Source of the DNA: JALRHH01 sp964590315
Lineage (GTDB): Bacteria > Patescibacteriota > Saccharimonadia > Saccharimonadales > JALRHH01
Assembly (NCBI GenBank): GCA_964590315.1
Contig: CAZPVS010000008.1
Location: 1 to 42,965 of the forward strand
DNA: 42,965 nt
Direction: 5' to 3'
Below are positions 7,767 to 15,997 of this stretch, piece by piece. Position 1 is the first letter of the stretch. Every line of letters starts with the position of its first letter. A model generated the notes under the pieces. That model did no database searches. It had not been told where the DNA came from and saw only the letters and a program-made list of their open reading frames with translations. Made by a program: the position numbers and the translations under genes.

Positions 7767-9524
7767 ATGAGACAACTCATTGCTGTTCTTGTGCTTGGGA
7801 TGGCGATAGTAGGTTTGTTTTCCTCCGGTACAGCGCGAGCAGATGTCAATGATTTTACGATAACGCATTTTAATTCCGACCAGAACCTAACCCGCGCGGA
7901 CAAGCAGGGGTTCCTACGTATAAAAGAGACCATAGACGTCATATTTACCGACAATAACCACGGCATTATTCGTGCGATCCCTGCTTCTTATAAAGGCAAT
8001 ACACTAGCTTTTAAACTGATAGGAGTTACTTCTCCAACTGGAGCACCTGCGTCTGTCAATACGAGTCACCAATCTGGTAATGTTGTGCTACGTATCGGTG
8101 ATCCTGACAAGACGGTCACGGGAGCCCAGCAATATGTTATCGAATATAGTGTCGCTAATGTCATCAGTTTTTACGACGGTCACGATGAGCTGTACTGGGA
8201 TGTTAATGGTGATGAATGGAATCAGCCAGCACGCAAAGTAACTATGACGCTTCGTATGCCTGAAGATATTCAGTTGAGCAGTCAACCACCACGGTGCTTT
8301 TCGGCTCAACAATCAACGGCACTAGAAACCTGCACGGTGAGCATGGATGGCAGTGTCATGACAGTGGTTGGTTCGGGTATGGGCCCTCGACAGACGTTGA
8401 CGTATGTGATGGGCTTTGAAAAGGGATATTTTAGCCCGCCCACATTGTTAGACACATTACACGATAGGTTTGGACTATTAGTGGGGCTGGTTGCGCTGCC
8501 GTTGTTTGCCCTCGCGCTCGGACTTCGAGTATGGTGGCGACAGGGAAGAGACGCACCCGGTCGGGGCGTTATCATACCCCAGTATGAACCGCCGAAAGGG
8601 ATCGCACCATTACCAGCCGGGGTGATTATGGATTTTACGGTCGACGGGAGAGACTTGACTGCCACGTTTATCGACCTGGCCATTCGGGGATATGTTCGCA
8701 TATATGAGCAGCGCGCTGATCGACTCATAGGAAAAGATAAAGTATCGTACACCCTTGAGCTACGTAAGTCGGATGTGAGTGGCTTAGCATCGTACGAAGA
8801 AGCACTGCTTATGGGATTGTTCGCAGGGAAGAATGAAGGCGATGTTGTTGCGCTGGGCACCCCAAACAGTGCACTACAGTCTACGCTTCAGAGCCTTCGA
8901 ACACGGCTTCGTAAAGAATTGACGGGACAGGGGATGTTCCGTCAGTTTTCAATAAAAGGCGTGCTCCGTTCGCTAGCGTTGATTGCAGGTGCCTACATCG
9001 CCCTCGGTGCCTACCTACTGGCAACAACACAGGAGCTCTGGCCCGTTGTTGTCGGGGCATTCATATGTGTCATTATCGCAGTCGGTATTGGTTTTATGAT
9101 GCCTGCCCGAGATGCAAGTGGTGTCGCGGCACGAGAGCATCTGTTAGGGCTGAAACTGTTCATGGAAACGACTGAGAAAGATCGCCTGGCGAAGCTGCAG
9201 GCCCCAGGTGCTGCCTATGCTCCGGGGGCTGGCATGCCGGAGCACACAGTAGAGTTGTTCGAGAAACTTTTGCCGTATGCGATCGTTTTAGGTGTTGAGA
9301 ACCAATGGGCCAAGCAATTTGCCGCACTGTACACTACCGCACCGGGTTGGTATGACGGGACGAACACCAGCTTTAGCACGGCGTATCTTGCAAGCTCACT
9401 TCACTCTGGCTTCTCAAATACCCTTGTCACTAGTTTTTCGAGCCCCAGTAACAGTTCAGGCAGTGGTTTTGGAGGCGGCTCTTCTGGGGGCGGTGGAGGT
9501 GGCGGTGGAGGTGGCGGCTGGTAG
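7767..9524 (+). CDS. DUF2207 domain membrane protein, Gly-rich C terminus
   Basis: 585 residues. A signal peptide (about 1-25, ending ARA before DVNDF) leads into an extracellular beta-rich DUF2207 domain (FTITHFNSDQNL onwards to about 225). A membrane helix (about 234-254, LLVGLVALPLFALALGL), a cytoplasmic segment with PPKGIAPLPAGVIMD, and two further helices (about 400-445) follow. The protein ends in a Ser/Gly tract with an 11-Gly run and terminal Trp, which is normal for DUF2207 proteins and not a sequencing artefact. The function of the family is unknown. The ATG lies two bases after the pheT stop, so it may be read through from the pheS operon. Confidence 0.85.
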   Translation: MRQLIAVLVLGMAIVGLFSSGTARADVNDFTITHFNSDQNLTRADKQGFLRIKETIDVIFTDNNHGIIRAIPASYKGNTLAFKLIGVTSPTGAPASVNTSHQSGNVVLRIGDPDKTVTGAQQYVIEYSVANVISFYDGHDELYWDVNGDEWNQPARKVTMTLRMPEDIQLSSQPPRCFSAQQSTALETCTVSMDGSVMTVVGSGMGPRQTLTYVMGFEKGYFSPPTLLDTLHDRFGLLVGLVALPLFALALGLRVWWRQGRDAPGRGVIIPQYEPPKGIAPLPAGVIMDFTVDGRDLTATFIDLAIRGYVRIYEQRADRLIGKDKVSYTLELRKSDVSGLASYEEALLMGLFAGKNEGDVVALGTPNSALQSTLQSLRTRLRKELTGQGMFRQFSIKGVLRSLALIAGAYIALGAYLLATTQELWPVVVGAFICVIIAVGIGFMMPARDASGVAAREHLLGLKLFMETTEKDRLAKLQAPGAAYAPGAGMPEHTVELFEKLLPYAIVLGVENQWAKQFAALYTTAPGWYDGTNTSFSTAYLASSLHSGFSNTLVTSFSSPSNSSGSGFGGGSSGGGGGGGGGGGW

Positions 9525-9549
9525 ACAGCACACGTATTGCCCAACCATA

Positions 9550-9563
9550 CTTAACATGTTAAG
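9550..9563. promoter_or_regulatory. 14-bp perfect palindrome upstream of RND gene
   Basis: CTTAACATGTTAAG reads the same on both strands. It lies 15 bases upstream of the -10 box at 9579-9584, overlapping where a -35 element would be. This is a reasonable position for a repressor operator. The regulator is unknown; the MarR gene at 15462 is the only regulator in the window. Confidence 0.4.
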
Positions 9564-9578
9564 CTTTAAATGATATTC

Positions 9579-9584
9579 TATAAT
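9579..9584 (+). promoter_or_regulatory. -10 box for RND permease gene
   Basis: TATAAT, perfect match to the bacterial -10 consensus, about 46 bases before the start codon. A GGGGGA Shine-Dalgarno-like run lies just before the ATG at 9631. Confidence 0.5.
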
Positions 9585-9630
9585 TACGTACTGAAATTAA
9601 TGACTGCACACACCAAGTTGGGGGATATGT

Positions 9631-12510
9631 ATGACACGCACACGGACTGACCGTAATAAAAAGGCCAAGGCGGCAGAGCCAGCCGATAAAATATTGCCGC
9701 GGCTAACCATGTTCTTGTTTGCGAGGCCAAAATCTGTGTTTGTAATATGGCTGGTGATCCTTGTCTTTGGCATTGCCAGTTATGCATCCTTGCTCCGCCG
9801 TGAAGGGTTCCCGCCAATCAATATACCAATCGCCATCGTCAACGGGACGTATATTGTCAATGATCCTACAGTAGTGGACAGAGAGCTTGCCAAACCGCTA
9901 TCTGAACTCGCCCTCAAGCAAGAAGGGGTCAGTAACGTCGCCTCACAGAGTGAGGGCAATTTTGTAAACGTCACCGTGCAGTATAAAGAAGGGGTTGATG
10001 GAGAGGTCGCAACCAAGCGACTCGAAGCGGCCGTCAAACGAGAGCTCAGCCTGCCTCCTTCAGTTACGCTGAACTATAATGTGCCGTATTTTGGGGCTAC
10101 TGGCGGCTCTCTGGAAAAAATAGATGCCGCTATTTCATTCTATGGCGAACCAGATATTACTGACACCGCAGTCCTCATTGAGCGTGCAAATGCGGCAGTT
10201 GCGTACTTGAATGCGCACAAGCCGGCGTTGGTGAAGGAATTTTTTGTACAAGACCCGTACGAAACCGCTACTAATCCTCTCACTGGCCAACAGCAAAAGA
10301 TTCAGAAGTCATTTGATCAGTTTGGTACCAGGGAAGGTGATACGACGAAATTCTTTAACTCAGTGATTATTGGGGTATCCGCGGTAAAAGACGCAGATGT
10401 AATTAAACTCGATAGACAGCTGCAGGATGTTCTCGCCGAACTGCGCGCACAACAAGAGTTCGCTGAGTACAAAACAACGATAAGTGCAAGTTTTGCTCCT
10501 TCAATTGAGGAAAGTATTAGTGAGCTGCAGAGAGTGCTCCTTGAAGGACTACTTGCGGTGCTCGTTGTCGGTTCTATCATCATTGCAATCCGCGCCTCAC
10601 TCATAACGGTGCTCTCGATGATTACCGTTATCATGGCGACCCTCGGCCTCTTATTCCTGATTGGCTACACCTTAAATGTCATTACCTTGTTTGCACTCAT
10701 ACTTGGTCTGTCGCTTATTGTGGATGACACCATTATCATGGTTGAGGCGATTGATGCAGCTCGGCGTAAGACGAAGCAGCCGCGCGAGGCTATCCGGGTA
10801 GCTGTCAGGAAAATCAGCCGAGCTATGGTGGCGGCTACCAGTACGGCTGCACTAAGTTTCTTACCCTTGGCATTTGTAAGCGGAGTACTTGGTAGCTTCA
10901 TTCGTGCTATTCCGGTGACCATTATATCGGCACTGGTGATTAGCCTCTTCGTCGCACTCATCTTTATTCCGTTCTTTTCGCGATTCCTTCTGCTGGGCAA
11001 AAAACAGATGGGAGAAGACGGTGTGCACGAAATTGCAGCAGGCATAGAAGCGAAAATCGCTCACACCTTAACCGGACCGATGCATTGGGCGCGCAATTCT
11101 ACGAAAAAACTGTGGTTTGTAGGGGTAACTGCGATTATGATAGGTGTGTTATTTATCGGAGCAGCCGGCAGTATATTCAGTAAGGTTACGTTCAACCTCT
11201 TCCCTGCAAGCAAGGACGCGAATGCCATACTGGTCAACATGGAACTGCCGAGTGGTACGTCTATTCAACGGGCACAAGAATTAGCGGCTGAGGCTGATAC
11301 GATTGTGGCAGACACACTTAAAAATGAATTTGATATTGCGTCGTACTATGGCCTAGCCAGTGAACAATCAGCTAATTTGTATGTTGAATTGACACCCTAT
11401 GGCCAGCGTAGCCCCACCGCCGGACAACTGTCTGAAGAGGTACAGCAGCAATTACGTGACAAATTGCCAGAAGTTGCCGCCCAAGTACGGCAGGTAGATA
11501 TTGGTCCGCCAAACGCTTCATTTGATGTACAGATAAAGACTGAGGATCGGGCAGCGGGGTATCGGCTCGCGACTGCTGTTGCCGATTATATGCGTACTGC
11601 AGAACTGAAGCGCGTCGATGGCAGCACCGCACAGTTTACAGACGTCACCGTTGCCACACAGAGCACTGTGCTGAGAGCCAAGGCCGAACAGATCATACGA
11701 GTTTCTGCAGGGTTTAATGCCGATGATACGACAACACTCGTGACGTTAGCGCAAGAAGCACTCAAGAAAGAATTTCCAGAAAACAGGGTGGCAAGTTATG
11801 GCGTTGATAAGAACGCGCTGGCATTTGACTTAGGCCAGGAGGCAGAAAATCAGGAGTCATTCAAGGGACTGGTCATTGCATTTCCGATTGTGCTCCTCCT
11901 GATTTTCGTACTCCTAGCTATAGAATTCCGGTCATTACTCCAGCCACTACTCATCTTCATGGCCATTCCCTTTAGCTTATTCGGTGTGACATTGGCACTC
12001 TATCTGACTAATAATTCGTTCAGTTTCTTTGTCGCCATGGGCTTCTTTGCACTGATTGGCCTCAGTATTAAGAACACAATATTGGTGGTGGACTATGCGA
12101 ATCAATCTCGAAAAGCGGGACTGGGTGTAATAGACGCCGCTACCGCCGCCCTTGAAGAACGATTCCGTCCGCTGATTGCGACAAGCCTCACCGCGGTTGT
12201 CTCGCTCATTCCTCTGGCGATTATCAGTCCGTTCTGGCAAGGTTTAGCGGTCGTGCTTATTGGCGGATTGCTATCGAGTACGTTCCTCGTTATAACGGTA
12301 TTCCCCTACTATTACCTAGGTGGTGAATACTTACGGACACATGTGTCCCGACGGGCAGCACTGTTGTGGCTCGGCTCTATTGCCGTTGTTGCCGTACTGA
12401 CGCTGCGTATATTTGATGGGGGAGTTGCATCAGGGCTGACAGTTCTGTTTGCAGTCCTTTGGCCACTTGTACACTGGGCACTACGTCAACAAAGAATACG
12501 GAAGGTATAG
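9631..12510 (+). CDS. RND family efflux permease (AcrB/HAE-like)
   Basis: 959 residues with two homologous halves, each one helix, a large extracytoplasmic loop and then a helix bundle. The proton relay is intact: Asp365-Asp366 in GLSLIVDDTIIMVEA and Lys814 in FFALIGLSIKNTILVVDYAN, equivalent to AcrB Asp407/Asp408 and Lys940. It should therefore be a proton-driven pump. No periplasmic adaptor (MFP) or outer membrane channel gene is nearby. That fits a cell with no outer membrane, where the pump would act alone on lipids, drugs or surface molecules. The last bases run to TAG at 12510, five bases before the Nudix start. Confidence 0.9.
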   Translation: MTRTRTDRNKKAKAAEPADKILPRLTMFLFARPKSVFVIWLVILVFGIASYASLLRREGFPPINIPIAIVNGTYIVNDPTVVDRELAKPLSELALKQEGVSNVASQSEGNFVNVTVQYKEGVDGEVATKRLEAAVKRELSLPPSVTLNYNVPYFGATGGSLEKIDAAISFYGEPDITDTAVLIERANAAVAYLNAHKPALVKEFFVQDPYETATNPLTGQQQKIQKSFDQFGTREGDTTKFFNSVIIGVSAVKDADVIKLDRQLQDVLAELRAQQEFAEYKTTISASFAPSIEESISELQRVLLEGLLAVLVVGSIIIAIRASLITVLSMITVIMATLGLLFLIGYTLNVITLFALILGLSLIVDDTIIMVEAIDAARRKTKQPREAIRVAVRKISRAMVAATSTAALSFLPLAFVSGVLGSFIRAIPVTIISALVISLFVALIFIPFFSRFLLLGKKQMGEDGVHEIAAGIEAKIAHTLTGPMHWARNSTKKLWFVGVTAIMIGVLFIGAAGSIFSKVTFNLFPASKDANAILVNMELPSGTSIQRAQELAAEADTIVADTLKNEFDIASYYGLASEQSANLYVELTPYGQRSPTAGQLSEEVQQQLRDKLPEVAAQVRQVDIGPPNASFDVQIKTEDRAAGYRLATAVADYMRTAELKRVDGSTAQFTDVTVATQSTVLRAKAEQIIRVSAGFNADDTTTLVTLAQEALKKEFPENRVASYGVDKNALAFDLGQEAENQESFKGLVIAFPIVLLLIFVLLAIEFRSLLQPLLIFMAIPFSLFGVTLALYLTNNSFSFFVAMGFFALIGLSIKNTILVVDYANQSRKAGLGVIDAATAALEERFRPLIATSLTAVVSLIPLAIISPFWQGLAVVLIGGLLSSTFLVITVFPYYYLGGEYLRTHVSRRAALLWLGSIAVVAVLTLRIFDGGVASGLTVLFAVLWPLVHWALRQQRIRKV

Positions 12511-12514
12511 GTCT

Positions 12515-12955
12515 ATGCGAAAAGCGGTTCGCGCCATCATCATACACAACAACAAATTGCTGGTCATGCATCGAAATAAGTTTGGGGTAGAATATGATAC
12601 GCTCCCTGGTGGAAACATCGAAGTAGGTGAAACACTTGAACAAGCGGTGGTACGTGAAGTAGATGAAGAGACATCGTTGCAAATTACAAACTTACGTCTC
12701 GTCTTTATTGAAGAGGCGGGCGATCCATTCGGGACACAATATATATTTCTGTGCGATTACGTATCGGGCACTCCTCGTCTAAAGCCTGATAGCGAAGAAG
12801 CCCTTATTAATAAACTTGGGCAGAATCTCTATGAGCCGAAGTGGATAGAGTTGGATGATCTTGCATCAACAAAATTCGTGTCCGAACGCCTCAAGGAAGC
12901 AGTGATGCACGGTAATAGTGCAGGTTTTCCTACTCAGCCAGTGCAAATTCGCTAG
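12515..12955 (+). CDS. Nudix hydrolase
   Basis: 146 residues. The Nudix box is GGNIEVGETLEQAVVREVDE followed by ETSL; the G-x5-E and REVDEE core is present, but the usual Gly near the end of the box is Ser. It should hydrolyse a nucleoside diphosphate linked to another group and bind Mg. An in-frame ATG exists at 12449, but it would extend the protein into the RND gene with a sequence unlike Nudix proteins. The ATG at 12515 has a GAAGG ribosome site and is chosen. It is probably co-transcribed with the RND gene. Confidence 0.87.
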   Translation: MRKAVRAIIIHNNKLLVMHRNKFGVEYDTLPGGNIEVGETLEQAVVREVDEETSLQITNLRLVFIEEAGDPFGTQYIFLCDYVSGTPRLKPDSEEALINKLGQNLYEPKWIELDDLASTKFVSERLKEAVMHGNSAGFPTQPVQIR

Positions 12956-12975
12956 CACCGCAGCCAACTGCACGG

Positions 12976-12981
12976 TATACT
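12976..12981 (+). promoter_or_regulatory. -10 box for the FKBP pair
   Basis: TATACT about 30 bases before the ATG at 13012; a GAGAGGG ribosome site lies between. This is a leadered promoter, in contrast to the leaderless ones elsewhere. Confidence 0.45.
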
Positions 12982-13011
12982 AAGTGGGATACAAAGTGAG
13001 AGGGTAAAAAT

Positions 13012-13593
13012 ATGGCTTCAACTGTAAAGCCGCATCAGCGGGCTTTTGCGCTGACAATTGCGCTAATTTTCTTGATAACGACGGTGGCGACCAGTGTCTT
13101 CGTTGTTATGGCAATCATAGACGAGAACAAAAACACCGAAAGTGCTGTTACGAATAACGTGACACCAGAGTCATCGGCTCAGCAGAAAGAAGTCTGCGGT
13201 GGCAGCGTCTCTGGCAAGGAAACATTACCAACACCAGACGTGTATAAGCCTGCGGGTGATGTGACCGCTCTTGAGAAAACAACTTTGACTCCCGGAAATG
13301 GTGCAGCAGTAAAAAAGGGTGACTGTGTCGTCGCTAAGTATTACGGTACTTTGGCAACGAATGGTGAGGTGTTTGACGAGAACTTTTCGACCGACACTGC
13401 ATTTAGCTTTCCTGTGGGAGCCAGCCAAGTTATTCAAGGCTGGGACCAGGGCTTAGTAGGTGCCAAAGTAGGTGAGACACTTCGTCTTGTGATTCCATCT
13501 GATCTTGCATACGGCGAAAGTAACCAAGGCACCATTCCTGCTAATGCCGATCTTGTCTTCGTTGTTAAGGTACTCGAAATTAAGGAGCAATAG
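13012..13593 (+). CDS. Membrane-anchored FKBP-type peptidyl-prolyl isomerase
   Basis: 193 residues. One N-terminal membrane helix (about 13-33, FALTIALIFLITTVATSVFVV) leaves the FKBP domain outside the cell. The domain (about 90-193) has VVAKYYGTLATNGEVFD, FPVGASQVIQGWDQGLVG, LRLVIPSDLAYG and TIPANADLVFVVKVLEI, the standard FKBP strands and binding-pocket residues. A linker of about 55 residues carries one Cys (CGGS). Likely a foldase for exported proteins, such as the surface proteins at 24-28 kb (inference). Confidence 0.92.
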   Translation: MASTVKPHQRAFALTIALIFLITTVATSVFVVMAIIDENKNTESAVTNNVTPESSAQQKEVCGGSVSGKETLPTPDVYKPAGDVTALEKTTLTPGNGAAVKKGDCVVAKYYGTLATNGEVFDENFSTDTAFSFPVGASQVIQGWDQGLVGAKVGETLRLVIPSDLAYGESNQGTIPANADLVFVVKVLEIKEQ

Positions 13594-13601
13594 GCAAGAC
13601 C

Positions 13602-13973
13602 ATGCAGGGAACACAACTGAATGACTTTAGTCCTGTGGACGAAGTAAAAGAACTCCAAATTATCGACCTCAAAGAGGGAGAGGGTGAATGCGTGCAGCCA
13701 GGCGCTACGGTGACAGCGCATTATACCGGCGCAGTAGCTGCCACGGGAATTATTTTCCAGAGCTCACATGATTTTGGCCGTCCTATTCCATTCGGGCTTC
13801 ATCAAGTTATTAAGGGTTGGACAGATGGTGTTCCAGGGATGAAAGTCGGTGGTATCCGTCGTTTGGTTATCCCGGCAGAGCAGGCATATGGCTCAACACC
13901 TCCCCCAAGATCAGGTATTCCTGCGAATGCGCCACTTGTGTTCGATATAGAGCTTGTCGGTGTTGACCAGTAG
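13602..13973 (+). CDS. Cytoplasmic FKBP-type peptidyl-prolyl isomerase
   Basis: 123 residues, a single FKBP domain with no signal or anchor: VTAHYTGAVAATGIIFQSS, FGLHQVIKGWTDGVPGMKVGG, RRLVIPAEQAYG and GIPANAPLVFDIELVGVDQ. It lies eight bases downstream of the membrane FKBP and probably arose by duplication, giving an inside/outside pair. One difference is that the usual GxxFD motif is IFQSS, so the Asp that lines the FKBP pocket is missing, which may reduce isomerase activity. Confidence 0.9.
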   Translation: MQGTQLNDFSPVDEVKELQIIDLKEGEGECVQPGATVTAHYTGAVAATGIIFQSSHDFGRPIPFGLHQVIKGWTDGVPGMKVGGIRRLVIPAEQAYGSTPPPRSGIPANAPLVFDIELVGVDQ

Positions 13974-14002
13974 TTGTACCCAAAAACACAACATATAGAG
14001 TC

Positions 14003-14032
14003 TTGCTAAAGCATAAGCACGCTATATATAAT
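14003..14032 (+). promoter_or_regulatory. Promoter upstream of the redoxin gene
   Basis: TTGCTA (14003-14008) and TATAAT (14027-14032) separated by 18 bases. A second -10-like box, TACAAT at 14063-14068, is closer to the ATG at 14086 and would start transcription at the AGAGGA ribosome site. Either could be used. Confidence 0.45.
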
Positions 14033-14085
14033 AATTCTCATAGTTTCATAAACGTTAAAATATACAATTGAGATAGAGGATAACT

Positions 14086-14334
14086 ATGGTCAAAAACATT
14101 ACTATTTTTACTACTAATACGTGCGCATACTGTGTCATGGTCAAAAAATGGCTCGGCTCAAAAGGTATCGCATACGACGAAGTAAACCTTGACACTAATC
14201 CCGAGCGGCAAGAAGAGGCATTTGCGGTCAGTGGACAGCTTTCGGTGCCAATTACTATCGTAACTAAAGCCGATGACACGCAAGAAGTTGTCGTTGGATA
14301 TAATTTAGCTAAGCTTGCCCCCGCTGTAGCCTAG
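14086..14334 (+). CDS. Glutaredoxin/NrdH-like redoxin
   Basis: 82 residues with a thioredoxin fold. The redox motif is CAYC (Cys13, Cys16), the cis-Pro segment is SVPITIV, and the GYNLAKL end resembles NrdH-redoxins (GFRPDKL type). NrdH-like proteins are reduced by thioredoxin reductase and give electrons to ribonucleotide reductase. The trxB gene 84 bases downstream makes this pairing likely. Glutathione use is not implied. An AGAGGA ribosome site lies at 14075-14080. Confidence 0.86.
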   Translation: MVKNITIFTTNTCAYCVMVKKWLGSKGIAYDEVNLDTNPERQEEAFAVSGQLSVPITIVTKADDTQEVVVGYNLAKLAPAVA

Positions 14335-14393
14335 TCCACCCAGCTATCATAATCGACACCTAAGTCGACGGCGCTGCAAGGCGTCTCAACGTT

Positions 14394-14399
14394 TACAAT
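14394..14399 (+). promoter_or_regulatory. -10 box for trxB
   Basis: TACAAT, 19 bases before the ATG at 14419, with AAGAGGA ribosome site in between. Position would give a leader of about 13 bases. Confidence 0.4.
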
Positions 14400-14418
14400 A
14401 CCAGAAAGAGGAAACCCC

Positions 14419-15399
14419 ATGAGTCATGATACACAGCCTGAAATCCACGATGTTGTAATGGTGGGTGCAGGGCCGGCCGCCCTTGCATCAGCTATCTATA
14501 CCACCCGCGAAGACATTGGCACCGTTCTGTATGAAAAGGGGGTTATTGGAGGCCTGGCGGCTACTACTGACTGGGTGGATAATTACCCCGGTTTCCCAAA
14601 GGGTCTCCCTGGGCTTGACTTGGCCGAGGGGTTGAGAGAGCAAGCAGAGCGTTTCGGGGCTGAGATCCGCCTCGGAGAAGTAATGAAGATTGCTGACGAA
14701 GGCCAGTACAAGCGCCTCACAACTACTGATGGTGACATACTTGCTAAGGCCGTGCTGATTGCTACGGGGAGTGACTATAAGAAACTCGGTATACCCGGGG
14801 AACAAGAGTACTACGCACGAGGAGTGCATTACTGTGCCACGTGTGACGGTGCGTTCTATCGAGATAAACGGCTGGTCGTCGTGGGAGGCGGTAACTCCGC
14901 TATCCAGGAAGCAATCTTTTTGACTCGGTTTGCATCGCATATTGATGTTCTGGTACGCGGTGAAACCCTTCGTGCTTCTGACGTCCTACAGCATGAACTT
15001 AAGAAATATGAGGATAAAATCGTTGTACACTTTAATACCACGACGGATGAAGTTGCTGGCGTAGACGGCAAGGTTACCAAAGTTGTTGGTACGGATAAGA
15101 TTTCCGGTAAGACAGTTGAGTTCCCTACAGACGGCGTCTTTATTTTTATCGGTCTGAAGCCGAATACCCAGTTCTTGCAAGATAGTGGGGTGGAACTTGA
15201 CGCAATTGGTATGGTAAAGACCAACGAAGAGCTACAAACCACCATGCCCGGTGTGTTTGCCGCTGGAGATGTACGGAGTGGCGCAACGATGCAGATAGCC
15301 AGTGCTACCGGAGAAGGCGCGACAGCCGCTTTGATGATCCGAAAATATCTCGAAGAAACACCCATAGCAGATCCGCTACTTGCAGCGGCTCGGGTGTAA
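14419..15399 (+). CDS. trxB: Thioredoxin reductase
   Basis: 326 residues. FAD-binding GAGPAA (16-21), redox-active CATC (Cys139, Cys142) inside the NADPH domain, NADPH-binding GGGNSA (156-161) and the C-terminal FAD motif GVFAAGDVRSG. This is the low-molecular-weight bacterial type. It passes electrons from NADPH to a thioredoxin or redoxin, most simply the CAYC protein just upstream. Length and order of motifs are normal. Confidence 0.95.
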   Translation: MSHDTQPEIHDVVMVGAGPAALASAIYTTREDIGTVLYEKGVIGGLAATTDWVDNYPGFPKGLPGLDLAEGLREQAERFGAEIRLGEVMKIADEGQYKRLTTTDGDILAKAVLIATGSDYKKLGIPGEQEYYARGVHYCATCDGAFYRDKRLVVVGGGNSAIQEAIFLTRFASHIDVLVRGETLRASDVLQHELKKYEDKIVVHFNTTTDEVAGVDGKVTKVVGTDKISGKTVEFPTDGVFIFIGLKPNTQFLQDSGVELDAIGMVKTNEELQTTMPGVFAAGDVRSGATMQIASATGEGATAALMIRKYLEETPIADPLLAAARV

Positions 15400-15461
15400 G
15401 ATATTTACTTTATTATCTGTACGATGTCAGGCATCCTAGTATGGCAAAAGGAGGTATATGT

Positions 15462-15884
15462 ATGACAATGTATGAGGTGTGCCTGCTTCATGCCCAAAGC
15501 GATAGAGCACTTCGGAGTGGCATCGCAAACAAACTGAACGACGCAAAGATTACCATGATGGAGTGGCTTTTATTGGGCGTGGTTGCCGAGGGTTCGCAGA
15601 AGGGTGTAACGATGTCTGATATTGCACAGAAGCTGCATGTAACCTTGCCTCAAGTAACTGCACTCGTCAATAAGTTACTGCCACTGAAACTCATCCGACA
15701 GAAATCCGCAAGTAACGATCGTCGGAGCCGGCTTGTTTCATTAACCAGCAAGGGTGAACTTGTTCTGCAGGAGGCAAATGATACCCTCCAGGAGCATCAG
15801 AACAACATATTTGGCACATCAAACGGTGATGAATTTAGCGCGTATATACGTGTTATGCAGGACATTGCCTCACAAGATACATAG
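15462..15884 (+). CDS. MarR family transcriptional regulator
   Basis: 140 residues from the chosen start. An AGGAGG at 15449-15454 sits seven bases before the ATG at 15462; the in-frame ATG at 15441 would swallow that ribosome site and is less likely. The winged-helix region reads MSDIAQKLHVTLPQVTALVN, then LIRQKSASNDRRSRLVSLT, typical of the MarR recognition helix and wing with the basic DRRSR. The family represses efflux or stress genes and is released by ligands or oxidation. It follows trxB and may regulate this redox group or the RND pump (inference). Confidence 0.9.
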   Translation: MTMYEVCLLHAQSDRALRSGIANKLNDAKITMMEWLLLGVVAEGSQKGVTMSDIAQKLHVTLPQVTALVNKLLPLKLIRQKSASNDRRSRLVSLTSKGELVLQEANDTLQEHQNNIFGTSNGDEFSAYIRVMQDIASQDT

Positions 15885-15942
15885 TGTTGTTCATATCTTT
15901 CACAAGGGTGGCCCTGGTAGTAGACATTCGTTGAGCCTGACA

Positions 15943-15958
15943 CGCACCTATTAGTGCG
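15943..15958. repeat. Short hairpin after MarR gene
   Basis: CGCAC and GTGCG (5-bp stem) around a CTATTA loop. Part of the convergent spacer; no T tract follows on either strand. Confidence 0.3.
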
Positions 15959-15969
15959 CCTCCACGCTT

Positions 15970-15996
15970 CAATGACAGAAACCGTTTTTGTCATTG
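15970..15996. terminator. Hairpin between convergent genes, possible bidirectional terminator
   Basis: A 12-bp stem (one G-T pair) closing a CCG triloop: arm CAATGACAGAAA at 15970-15981 and its complement at 15985-15996. It lies between the MarR gene and the oppositely oriented oxidoreductase, where a shared terminator is expected. It has no T tract after the stem in either direction, so classic intrinsic termination is uncertain; the AAA/TTT base of the loop is inside the stem. Confidence 0.45.
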
Positions 15997-15997
15997 A

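Noticed and set aside
9440..9524. Gly-run at the end of the DUF2207 gene as a sequencing or repeat artefact
   Set aside because: Gly-rich tails ending in Trp are characteristic of DUF2207 proteins.
12449..12514. Longer start for the Nudix gene at 12449
   Set aside because: It would overlap the end of the RND gene and add 22 residues unlike Nudix proteins; ATG 12515 has its own GAAGG ribosome site.
15441..15461. MarR gene starting at 15441
   Set aside because: The AGGAGG at 15449-15454 lies inside this version; ATG 15462 uses it with normal spacing.
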